DNA from: an uncultured Prevotellaceae bacterium
GTDB taxonomy: Bacteria; Bacteroidota; Bacteroidia; Bacteroidales; Bacteroidaceae
Length of the DNA: 64,000 nucleotides
Direction of reading: 5' to 3'
NCBI GenBank assembly: GCA_900316585.1
Contig: ONDM01000006.1
Span: 186,001 to 250,000, forward strand
Of the stretch, positions 35,875-43,186 are shown piece after piece. Made by a program: the position numbers and the translations under genes. Every line of letters starts with the position of its first letter. Position 1 is the first letter of the stretch. Under the pieces are notes generated by a model, which did no database searches, was not told the origin of the DNA, and saw nothing but the letters and a program-made list of their open reading frames with translations.

Positions 35875-37128
35875 TCATTTGTTGCACCGCTCCATGTAGA
35901 ACTTGCGGAAATCGCTCCATTTATAATAAGGATATTGGCTGGTAGGCACCGGCAGCTTGGCTTCCTTGCCGTTCAGCAGACATTTCACCAGGATATCCTG
36001 ATTCTTCTTGCCCCGGTAGAACACAAGCTGAATGTTGCTCGCCTTACAGGTCTGCCAGTTCTGATAGCAGTTCTTTACCTCATATGGGTCGGTAGGGTCT
36101 AGGTCTGCCCCGTTGATGCCCATCAGCACGGTAAGCGGGCCTATGCAGCTGTCGTGTCCGAAACGAAGGTCGGCCTTGCGGTCTGTACGTCCACTGATGA
36201 CATTGTCTGCTTTTTTTAGAATATCCTGTAGTATAGGGATCATGCGGTACTGGTCGGAGAACACCCAGGAGTAGGCACCTAGGTTCGATGCTTCCCATTG
36301 GTTCACCACCTCCTCGTCGGTCACCAAGGTGCCCATCATGCCCTCATGGTAGATATTGGGCAGGGAAGTGTACAGATTGAGAAGGTTAGATCCTATATGG
36401 TTGGCATTGCCTGGAAGGTTGTCCGTGCTCTTGAATACACGTTCCACCAAGGTGATAGGCAGGTTGTCTTCCTCCTTGAAGTTGGCCCTGTTTGCCTCGT
36501 ACCGTGGCCTTACCTGGGGATAGTTATGCTTCACCGGGTTCTGCCCGTCGGTAGGTACCACGCCATCCAGGGTGAAGCGTGAAGACTGCTCCCGGATTTC
36601 CAGTTTCGGGTTGCACTGTACCAGCTCCTGGCAGAAAGCTGCCATACTTATGACACACCGTCCGGAGAGGGAAGAGATAGCCAGCACGTTACCGCCCTTT
36701 TTGAAGACTTCCGGGAAGTTGTTGTACATGTTCCGTGCTATGAACTGGTGCTGTTCCCAGCCCAGTTGGGTAAGTTCGGAAATTCCCGTCATCAGTTCCT
36801 CCTTGGCATCCATGAACTTGTGGTAGAATTTCTCGCCCTCAGCGGTGAGCAGTTGCTGCTGCTGTGCTTTGGTCAGGATGGTATCCAGCTCATTGTAGAG
36901 GCTGCTGTTCCAGTAGTAGCGGGAGCCGTGGCGGGCATAGTGACTGATGTAGAAAGGTTTGTAGCCTTTCGGTGCCTTGGTCAGCCGTACGGTTTCCATG
37001 GCATAGGGGTAGTCGTTTCCGTAGGCCTTCCTTGGGTCAGCCTGGAGCTGTGCCATCGGATCTACGGTCTGAGCTCCCACCGTGGCGGTTAGGAGCAGGG
37101 TCCATAGTAGGATTAGTGTTCGTTTCAT
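35875..37128 (-). CDS. Secreted histidine-type acid phosphatase
   Basis: 417 residues from MKRTLILLWTLLLTATVGAQ, a signal peptide. The phosphohistidine motif ISHYARHGSRYYW (R-H-G-x-R) is near residue 60. A late LRFGHDSCIGPLTVLMG supplies the His-Asp proton-donor pair. The family (branch 2 histidine phosphatases) covers acid phosphatases and phytase/MINPP-like enzymes; the HD rather than HAE motif points away from classical MINPP. It releases phosphate from organic esters in the periplasm. The FucI-like gene is 57 nt upstream on the same strand. Confidence 0.87.
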   Translation of the reverse strand: MKRTLILLWTLLLTATVGAQTVDPMAQLQADPRKAYGNDYPYAMETVRLTKAPKGYKPFYISHYARHGSRYYWNSSLYNELDTILTKAQQQQLLTAEGEKFYHKFMDAKEELMTGISELTQLGWEQHQFIARNMYNNFPEVFKKGGNVLAISSLSGRCVISMAAFCQELVQCNPKLEIREQSSRFTLDGVVPTDGQNPVKHNYPQVRPRYEANRANFKEEDNLPITLVERVFKSTDNLPGNANHIGSNLLNLYTSLPNIYHEGMMGTLVTDEEVVNQWEASNLGAYSWVFSDQYRMIPILQDILKKADNVISGRTDRKADLRFGHDSCIGPLTVLMGINGADLDPTDPYEVKNCYQNWQTCKASNIQLVFYRGKKNQDILVKCLLNGKEAKLPVPTSQYPYYKWSDFRKFYMERCNK

Positions 37129-37185
37129 AATATAGATGTTTAGATTCAAGTCATGTTCTTTAGGGGCCGTTGGTCATCGGTTAGG

Positions 37186-38376
37186 CTAGAGGAAATTCTC
37201 CAGCAGTTCCCGGTGGTGTCCCGGAAGCACAATGTGATGGTTGCCTATCGGGTCCGTGAGGAAGTAGTGCGTCTGACGGGCATCGGACAGCCGGATGACC
37301 TGCTGCGTGCGGCAGAGGTCGGGTTCCGACTGATTCCTGATGAGCTCACCCTCAGCAATGAAATGCCGGGATAGGTCGCCCGAAACCTTGAACAGTGTGA
37401 CCGGCCCTTCCTTCATGTATCCCCGGATGCCCACACCGATACCCGATTCAAAATGTGTGTCCAGCTCGTAGCGCTCCACCATGTTCAGTGGGATGGTGCA
37501 GTGTGCCATGAGTATCTCACCCGTCTCTGGGGCAATGCGTGCCGGATTGGCCTGGAATCCTCCCACACCCGTCAGGGCTTGTGCTATCTTCATGGAAAGC
37601 ATAGCCGGTACATCTCCCTCACATCCAGCGATGATACCTTCCGCGTTCAGTCGGGCCAGTGCCAGACAGCCCGTGTTGTGCACAGCTGTGAGCAGGTCGA
37701 AACAACGCAGGGTAAATCCTTGCAGCTTGTATCTTTTCACCAGTGTTTTCAGGGCATGGTAAATCTGTTCTGCACCCGGTAGTGCCTTCTGGATTTCTGG
37801 TGTTGGGGCTGTTCCTTCTTCCACAACTTCTAGTGGAGTGTTTTTCAGCACCTCCAGCAGTTCCTCCATGGGAACGCTTACTAACTCTATACCCAATTTC
37901 TGCCGTACCATGTCCTTGTCTGCCTCGCTGGAGATGAGCCAGTCCGATGGCTTGCCTATGATGCCCAGTCGGCAGTCACGGAGCATTTCCTTGGCTTTCC
38001 CCGTACGTGCCAGCAGGCTGATTCTCCCACTGATGTATTCCGGGCTGCCGTGAATGATTTCCCCACTCAGACCGTTCTGTCGCAGGAATGACAGAATCTC
38101 CATGGATGCAGCTAGTGAGTTGCTTTTCCCGGAGGTAAGCAGGTAGAAAGGCTTCACAGATTGCTTCAACAGGGTTGGGAGCAGTTTCCGGAAGATACCT
38201 TCCGTTCCTCCTGTTCGCACATAGATCAGGTCTAGGGTATGGCTGCCATAGTCGGCATAGTCAGCTCCCTTGAAATCCAGCTTTATTTTCAGGCTGTTCA
38301 GGAACTCTTTGGTCACAGCGCTTACAGCTTGTTCATCGTGCAGTTCCGAGGTAAGGGTATAGACGGAAATGTTCAT
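37186..38376 (-). CDS. L-fucose/L-arabinose isomerase-fold protein
   Basis: 396 residues, cytoplasmic, with no signal peptide. The N-terminal half (about 1-190) resembles the two Rossmann-like domains of FucI/AraA-type isomerases (LDLIYVRTGGTEGIF, KPFYLLTSGKSNSLAASMEIL). CEGDVPAMLSM with the C-terminal GNHHIVLPGHHREL matches the metal-site and C-terminal regions of the fucose isomerase superfamily. It is shorter than FucI (about 590), so it is probably a divergent member whose sugar is unknown. The gene begins downstream of a 14-bp hairpin and the phased repeat at 38542. Confidence 0.72.
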   Translation of the reverse strand: MNISVYTLTSELHDEQAVSAVTKEFLNSLKIKLDFKGADYADYGSHTLDLIYVRTGGTEGIFRKLLPTLLKQSVKPFYLLTSGKSNSLAASMEILSFLRQNGLSGEIIHGSPEYISGRISLLARTGKAKEMLRDCRLGIIGKPSDWLISSEADKDMVRQKLGIELVSVPMEELLEVLKNTPLEVVEEGTAPTPEIQKALPGAEQIYHALKTLVKRYKLQGFTLRCFDLLTAVHNTGCLALARLNAEGIIAGCEGDVPAMLSMKIAQALTGVGGFQANPARIAPETGEILMAHCTIPLNMVERYELDTHFESGIGVGIRGYMKEGPVTLFKVSGDLSRHFIAEGELIRNQSEPDLCRTQQVIRLSDARQTHYFLTDPIGNHHIVLPGHHRELLENFL

Positions 38377-38462
38377 GTTTATCAGTGTTTATTTAGGTAT
38401 TAGTCAGCAGGTTGGCCCACTTGATGTGAGAGCCATGCAAAATTCGAACGGCAAAGTACGAA

Positions 38463-38507
38463 AATCTTCACAGAAAACCAACTTTTTGGAGGATTTCTGT
38501 GAAGATT
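38463..38507. terminator. Hairpin at the end of the sigma-factor operon
   Basis: AATCTTCACAGAAA (38463-38476) pairs perfectly over 14 bp with TTTCTGTGAAGATT (38494-38507), loop 17. On the minus strand TTTTC follows. Confidence 0.65.
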
Positions 38508-38541
38508 CCATCTTTTTTCATAGAGAGTTAGACTCCTTTTT

Positions 38542-38600
38542 GGGAAAAGTCAGCTTTTTCGTCAGGAAGTCAGTTTTTTGAGAAAAAAGTCAGTTTTTCG
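38542..38600 (+). repeat. Phased AGTCAG repeat, copy A
   Basis: Three AAGTCAG units start at exact 20-bp intervals (AGTCAG at 38548, 38568, 38588), each followed by a T-rich tract ending TTTTCG, TTTGAG or TTTTCG. The element is about 90 percent identical to copy B at 41463-41524 and in the same orientation. It lies between the stop of the barrel gene and the FucI-like gene. Confidence 0.85.
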
Positions 38601-38618
38601 TCTGTTACTTGGATGGGA

Positions 38619-40007
38619 TTATTTGTTTAGGTTGATACGCAGACCCAAGTTCAGACTGAAGCCCAACGGTTTCTCTTGGTAATAGGTGGGGATGCTACTA
38701 TGATTGTCGAAGTGATAGGATACGCCCGGCTCAGCATAGAGGCTTAAGGTCTGGTTCAGATGGTATTCCGCTCCCACGGAACCGTTGACAGACCATTGCA
38801 GCGGCTTGATGCTCACGCTTTCCGTCTGGGCAGGCCCTTCGGTAGAGCCTGTGACCTCCTTGGTGGTACGCTTACCCCGGACCATCTTTTCCACCGTTCC
38901 TCCGGCAGAGGCATAGACACTCAGGTGCTTGCTCTCGGCCAGCAGGTAGCTCACGTTCAACGGGACACCTAGATAGTTCAGTTCTTGGTCCGTACGACTC
39001 CCTTTTCCTATGGAAGACCTTGTGATTTGGGCTGTGAGACGAGAGTACTGCAGTCCGCTCTCCATGCTCCACCGTCCATCCAACGGATAGCGTACCGACA
39101 TGCCCACACGCACTGGTTGCCGGTGATGGATGTTCTCCTCTACAGGTAGCTCCACGTTGTTTACTACCTTGAAGGAACTGGTCATGAAATAGTAGCGGTT
39201 GGAAGGATCCGCTCCATTGGCGTCCGACATGGGCTGAACCGAGTTCATCGGCAGGTTCTGGCCTCCTTGGCTAGCCTGGCTTCCGGTCATGGTATTTGAG
39301 AAGTAGACTTTTGCTACCAGTTTTCTGTCTGTTCCAGAAGTACTTTTCCGCACTCTGGAAGGGTAGATAGGCTGTGTGCCTTCCTGCCTTCTGACAGGTG
39401 TTTCCTGAGCCGCTTTCTGCTCTTTTTCACGCTGGCGTTCCAATGTTTCTTTCGCTTTCTGTTGTTCTATTGTTTCCTCAGCCTTTTGACGTTCTATGGC
39501 ATCAGCAGCCTGTTGCCTTTCCGTGACATCCTCAGCCTGCACCCGTTCCATGGCATCTTCTGCCTGCTGATGTTCTACATTCTTCTGTATTTCTTCCGTT
39601 ACAGGAAGTTCTTCCGTATTATGAACAGGAATCCCTGCTACCAGCTGAGAGGCAGAACGCTCCATGAACTTTTCCGAAGTTGCTTGTTGCTCTTTTTCCA
39701 GGCTGCCATCCGCATATTGATCCGGACTCTTATTCTGTCCGTCCGTTACTTCCCCAGTAGGATTCTGTACCAGTTCCGTTCCCTCCTCGTCCAGGCTCTT
39801 GTCGGCCAGTTTCAGTGCTTGCCAGCCCAGGCCAGCCAACAGCAGTACTGCAGCAGCTGCAGCCACTCTCTTGGGCCATAAGGCTACCTTCCTAGCCGGT
39901 TTATTCCCGGCCAGTGCTTTCTCCAGCACATCCCAAGAGACCTCCGGGGCGGGCTGTCGGTAGTCTGCCATCTTCTGTCTGATTTCCTTGCGGGTCTCTT
40001 CTTTCAT
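38619..40007 (-). CDS. Trans-envelope protein: cytosolic N-terminus, one inner-membrane helix, nonapeptide coiled coil, outer-membrane barrel
   Basis: 462 residues. Residues 1-45 are charged (MKEETRKEIRQKMADYRQPAPE) and cytosolic in type; 47-65 (RVAAAAAVLLLAGLGWQAL) is a single membrane helix. Residues 147-191 are five 9-residue repeats of QQAEDAIER type, with a sixth degenerate unit. Residues about 285-462 are amphipathic strands like a small porin-type barrel (RVGMSVRYPLDGRWSMESGLQYSRL ends; final LGLRINLNK). The gene follows an ECF sigma gene with a 4-nt overlap, the position of an anti-sigma factor. Bacteroidota have relatives with this layout. Confidence 0.8.
   Translation of the reverse strand: MKEETRKEIRQKMADYRQPAPEVSWDVLEKALAGNKPARKVALWPKRVAAAAAVLLLAGLGWQALKLADKSLDEEGTELVQNPTGEVTDGQNKSPDQYADGSLEKEQQATSEKFMERSASQLVAGIPVHNTEELPVTEEIQKNVEHQQAEDAMERVQAEDVTERQQAADAIERQKAEETIEQQKAKETLERQREKEQKAAQETPVRRQEGTQPIYPSRVRKSTSGTDRKLVAKVYFSNTMTGSQASQGGQNLPMNSVQPMSDANGADPSNRYYFMTSSFKVVNNVELPVEENIHHRQPVRVGMSVRYPLDGRWSMESGLQYSRLTAQITRSSIGKGSRTDQELNYLGVPLNVSYLLAESKHLSVYASAGGTVEKMVRGKRTTKEVTGSTEGPAQTESVSIKPLQWSVNGSVGAEYHLNQTLSLYAEPGVSYHFDNHSSIPTYYQEKPLGFSLNLGLRINLNK
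39435..39569 (-). repeat. Five tandem 27-bp coding repeats (nonapeptide)
   Basis: These encode QQAEDAMER, VQAEDVTER, QQAADAIER, QKAEETIEQ and QKAKETLER, residues 147-191 of the trans-envelope protein. The DNA repeats are diverged but in register, so copy number could vary between strains. Confidence 0.85.
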
Positions 40008-40579
40008 GTGTTGTGCTGTTTGTTTTGGATATATGCTGTTATCTTCTTGGCTAGCAGGTTCTTGGCCCTGCTGAACTGCGAGCAGGAGGTATCCTTTCCG
40101 ATGCCCAGCAGTTGGGCTATTTCCTGGTGGCTCTTATTCTCGAACACATACAGGTTGAATACCGTCCGATAGCCCATAGGGAGTTCGCGTATCATTTGCT
40201 GGAGCACCTCCGGAGGAATGTCTCTCACCGGCGGGTCCTCCTCTTCGGGTACGTCGGCTACCTCCCAGCTGAGCCGTTCCCAGTCGTGCTGTCGCTGTTC
40301 CTTGAGGAAACGGAGCGACTGGTTCACCACTATCCTAGTGGCCCATGCCTGCAAGGAGCCAGGGCCCCGATAGTGGAAGTCCTTCACGTGTGTGATGATC
40401 TGCACCAGGGCATCCTGGAACACATCTTTCAGGTCGTCCTCACCGCTGATGTACCGTGCACAAACCCCCGTGAGATAGTCGCCGAAGAGGGTATAGAAGT
40501 CCCTCAGGGCAGAAGAATCCCCACCCTGAAGTCGCTTCGCCAAGCGTTCCTCCTTGTCTTCTATGGTAAAAAATCCCAT
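40004..40579 (-). CDS. ECF-type RNA polymerase sigma-70 factor
   Basis: 191 residues. Region 2 (about 20-90) contains YLTGVCARYISGEDDLKDVFQDALVQI and GSLQAWATRIVVNQSLRFLKE. Region 4 (about 125-185) contains LPMGYRTVFNLYVFENKSHQEIAQLLGIGKDTSCSQFSRAKNLL, a helix-turn-helix that reads the -35-like element. It directs transcription of a stimulus-specific regulon. Its stop overlaps the start of the trans-envelope protein by 4 nt, and a NigD-like lipoprotein gene lies 23 nt upstream, so the three form an operon. Confidence 0.93.
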   Translation of the reverse strand: MGFFTIEDKEERLAKRLQGGDSSALRDFYTLFGDYLTGVCARYISGEDDLKDVFQDALVQIITHVKDFHYRGPGSLQAWATRIVVNQSLRFLKEQRQHDWERLSWEVADVPEEEDPPVRDIPPEVLQQMIRELPMGYRTVFNLYVFENKSHQEIAQLLGIGKDTSCSQFSRAKNLLAKKITAYIQNKQHNT

Positions 40580-40602
40580 GTCTGGCTTGTTCCACCCGTC
40601 CG

Positions 40603-41283
40603 CTATTTGCGGGGGGTGTACTTGAATTTAGCACTCTGGGTGCCCAGGCGAGTGTTCCATTCCAGGGTAATATGCACCGGTTGGTCTATCTCTTGTAGGG
40701 CTGGCAAGTCGTAGAGTTTGAAGGCCACTATACCGTCCTGTTCCAAACCCGTGAAATCGCCCTGTGCATCGTGGTAGAGGGTGAAGTAGTAAGGGGTGTT
40801 CACATCGTCCCGGTGCACCAGGTTCAGCTTGTGCTGGGACCCGTTTCCGAAGACGGTAGCAAAGTGAAGGGTGAGGTAACCGTCCTCGGCCACCGTGATC
40901 CAGTCGTTTAAGATATTTATCGGGTCGTTGCCGTATGCCTTGCGGTTCTCTTCCTCGTTGCCCAGGTTCTTTGTCAGACGCTTGGTGAGGACAGAATCCA
41001 GCCATACCACATCCACATGCTGATCGTCGTTCTTATAGTCCAGGCAAGCCCTTGCCCTTACTTCCTTGGTGCCGAAAGGCGATTTCTGCAAGTTATCCGG
41101 ATGGATCACCGTATAATCGTCTAGTTGTAGGGTCACTTCGGTGTTGTCTGCATTCGGCTTCACCGTCACCATCGCGTTCATCAATGGCTGGCCGCCATCG
41201 TCTAGATCATCGCTGCAAGACCCTAGTGCCAAGGGACCGACCATTAGGCTCAGTCCCGCAAAAAATAGCATAAACTTTTTCAT
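40603..41283 (-). CDS. NigD-like lipoprotein
   Basis: 226 residues from MKKFMLFFAGLSLMVGPLALGSC, a lipoprotein signal with lipobox LGSC; an ATG 12 nt further upstream is also possible. The body matches the Bacteroidales NigD-like family: an N-terminal OB-like part (ATVKPNADNTEVTLQLDD...) and a C-terminal beta-sandwich (HITLEWNTRLGTQSAKFKYTPRK). The founding member was linked to a bacteriocin-type cluster, but most members are uncharacterised envelope lipoproteins. It is the first gene of the sigma operon, 23 nt before it, and may be its target or modulator. Confidence 0.85.
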   Translation of the reverse strand: MKKFMLFFAGLSLMVGPLALGSCSDDLDDGGQPLMNAMVTVKPNADNTEVTLQLDDYTVIHPDNLQKSPFGTKEVRARACLDYKNDDQHVDVVWLDSVLTKRLTKNLGNEEENRKAYGNDPINILNDWITVAEDGYLTLHFATVFGNGSQHKLNLVHRDDVNTPYYFTLYHDAQGDFTGLEQDGIVAFKLYDLPALQEIDQPVHITLEWNTRLGTQSAKFKYTPRK

Positions 41284-41462
41284 TTTCTCTTTCATTTTAG
41301 TTCAACGATTTGTTTTTTATCCTGCCCTTATAAATTACAAAGTTGTGAAAAACTTGCATGGAAATTAGCAGAAAAATCGTTAAACAATCTTAAAGGCCGA
41401 AGGTGGGCTGGCTTTCATTAGATAGTGGAGTATGTTCAACCCTTGTAGTCTTAGATGGTTAG

Positions 41463-41524
41463 AGGAAAAAGTCAGCATTTTCGTCAGGAAGTCAGTGTTT
41501 TTGAGAAAAAAGTCAGTATTTTCG
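41463..41524 (+). repeat. Phased AGTCAG repeat, copy B
   Basis: AGTCAG at 41470, 41490 and 41511, spacing 20 and 21 bp, each with a T-tract after it. It lies in the divergent gap between the NigD-like gene (minus) and the barrel gene at 41623 (plus). It is the partner of copy A 2.9 kb away. Confidence 0.85.
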
Positions 41525-41622
41525 CAAATTTTAACCGTATGTCGAAGCAAGTTTTCCAGAATATGGGATTTAATAGTGCAGAGAATGATGATTAACTTAT
41601 ATAATATAAATAAGGAGAAAAC

Positions 41623-42360
41623 ATGAAAAAGACAGGAACATTTCTGGTAGGGGTGATGCTTATGGCTTTCCCCCTGCTGATGAGAGCCCAGGAGACAGGT
41701 TGGCAGTTTAGAGCTGGAGTGGGCAGCAGCGGCCTCTACGGTGGCGTGACTAACATTGAAGATAGGCTGGGATTCCATGTGGGGGTGAATGCCGACATAC
41801 AGTTGACCCAGAATGGGGTGATGCGTTTCCAGCCCGGCTTGGAACTGGCACGGAAAGGGTGGAAGTTCAACGGTTATACCGGCAATGAGCAGATTATGGA
41901 GGCTAAGTTCTATACCCAGCTCGACTATCTGCAGGTGCCTCTGATTGTGGCATCCAGCATAAGTCTGGGGCAGGGGAGCAGCATCACCTTCCGTACTGGA
42001 ACCTATGTGGCCTACGGTCTCACGGCCAAGACCCGGATGGAAGTACAGAATACTGACCACAAAGAAACCTTTCCGGAGAACCATTTCAGTAAGGAGTGTG
42101 ATTTTGGGAAGATGGCCTACGACAAGGATAGCCACAACGTTAGCTATCCTAAGTTCCAGCGTTGGGATGCCGGACTGGTGGTAGGCATTGACCTTACCTT
42201 CGGGCATTTCATGGTGGGCTGCGGCGGCACTGTGGGCCTTGTCAAGCTTTGTGACCCTGGCTTCATGGGAAACACGGTAGGAAACATCTTCATGACCCTC
42301 TTTGGAGGAGGCAGCCCTAAGAATGTCACGGCTGATATTTCCTTGGGATACACTTTCTGA
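41623..42360 (+). CDS. Outer-membrane beta-barrel protein, PorT-like
   Basis: 245 residues with a signal peptide (cleavage after LMRAQ). The mature chain is alternating strands typical of small eight-stranded barrels: GWQFRAGVGSSGLYGGVTN, MRFQPGLELARKGWKF, AKFYTQLDYLQVPLIVASSI and the final DISLGYTF ending in Phe. The motif YLQVPLI is typical of the PorT/OmpW-like 'outer membrane beta-barrel' proteins of Bacteroidota. It shares this design with the C-terminal half of the trans-envelope protein nearby. The phased repeat sits 100-160 nt upstream and may control it. Confidence 0.85.
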   Translation: MKKTGTFLVGVMLMAFPLLMRAQETGWQFRAGVGSSGLYGGVTNIEDRLGFHVGVNADIQLTQNGVMRFQPGLELARKGWKFNGYTGNEQIMEAKFYTQLDYLQVPLIVASSISLGQGSSITFRTGTYVAYGLTAKTRMEVQNTDHKETFPENHFSKECDFGKMAYDKDSHNVSYPKFQRWDAGLVVGIDLTFGHFMVGCGGTVGLVKLCDPGFMGNTVGNIFMTLFGGGSPKNVTADISLGYTF

Positions 42361-42386
42361 CTTTTTAGCTAAACCCTTTTCTTTAG

Positions 42387-42429
42387 ATTCCTTCTTCCTG
42401 CTACAGTAGGGGGAAGGAATATTTTTTTT
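42387..42429 (+). terminator. Terminator after the PorT-like gene
   Basis: ATTCCTTCTTCC (42387-42398) pairs with GGGGAAGGAAT (42410-42420) with one bulge, then eight T. Confidence 0.8.
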
Positions 42430-42678
42430 CTTTACATTTTGTTGTAAGAGACTATCATTCAATTTACATTGTCATAAATTAACGTAAATTATAGACATCA
42501 ATTAACATAATATTATTATACTAGTATATTTTCTGCAAGAATATTAGAATTTGTGCAGAATATATCCTTAAACATTGGAAAATAATGCTACATAACAAAA
42601 ATATGTATTCATTCCTTAATAAATGTAAATTTATATAATAATATTTATCGAACAATTAGTAGTGAGAAAAAAGAATGT

Positions 42679-42686
42679 TATTTTTG
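42679..42686 (+). promoter_or_regulatory. -7 box of an intergenic transcript
   Basis: TATTTTTG in a very AT-rich stretch. The next 280 nt end in a perfect terminator without a long open frame. Confidence 0.5.
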
Positions 42687-42692
42687 CATGGA

Positions 42693-42972
42693 AATTAAAA
42701 ATGAAAAGGCAGGTTAATTATACACCTTACTCATCTAAGATAAAAAAATATTACAAATTTAGTTTATGAAATGCAGGGTCCTGCTTTCCTGCTTTAGTTG
42801 ACGGAGATAAATCAAGAACCAATCTTAACAGAATTTTCAGACTAGCATAAATATATTGGCGTCTTATATTTGGTTAGGGACAACAAATATATTTTTCTCT
42901 GTATAAATTTTTTCTCCTTTGTCCTTACGCATCAAGGTAGCCTGGGAAGGTTTTCTTGATGCGGCTTTTTTC
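42693..42972 (+). ncRNA. Candidate transcript between two genes, with a 22-codon frame
   Basis: From the -7 box at 42679 to a terminator with stem CGCATCAAG / CTTGATGCG (42928-42963, T-run after). A frame at 42701-42769 encodes 22 residues, rich in Lys and Tyr, starting MKRQVNYTPYSSK. The GCAGG-gt-CCTGC hairpin follows. Either a short peptide mRNA or an sRNA; no family recognised. Confidence 0.4.
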
Positions 42973-42980
42973 CCTTTCAT

Positions 42981-43079
42981 AAGTTCCTCTTGGCAGAAAA
43001 ACTACATTATGCATATGATGAGTGACGCCTTGCAAAAGACTATGTGGTCAACGTAGTGGAAGCCCATTACGGCAAGTAA
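42981..43079 (+). pseudogene. Possible C-terminal remnant of a lost gene
   Basis: In one frame this reads KFLLAEKLHYAYDE, a TGA, then RLAKDYVVNVVEAHYGK and TAA. The composition looks like a real protein end interrupted by a stop. There is no upstream coding sequence. The parent family was not recognised and the call is tentative. Confidence 0.3.
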
Positions 43080-43148
43080 GCAGTAATTTAGGTAATTATT
43101 GGTAAGTATTTCCGAAATATTTGAAAGTGAATAAAGTAGGGAATACTT

Positions 43149-43156
43149 TATTTTTG
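43149..43156 (+). promoter_or_regulatory. -7 box of the aldo/keto reductase gene
   Basis: TATTTTTG, 31 nt before the ATG at 43187. Confidence 0.6.
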
Positions 43157-43186
43157 CCACTGGTAATTACTTAATCATTGCTTTAT

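Noticed and set aside
41380-42462. 360-codon minus-strand frame over the PorT-like gene
   Set aside because: It runs through a terminator and the phased repeat and has no recognisable domain; the plus-strand barrel gene explains the region.
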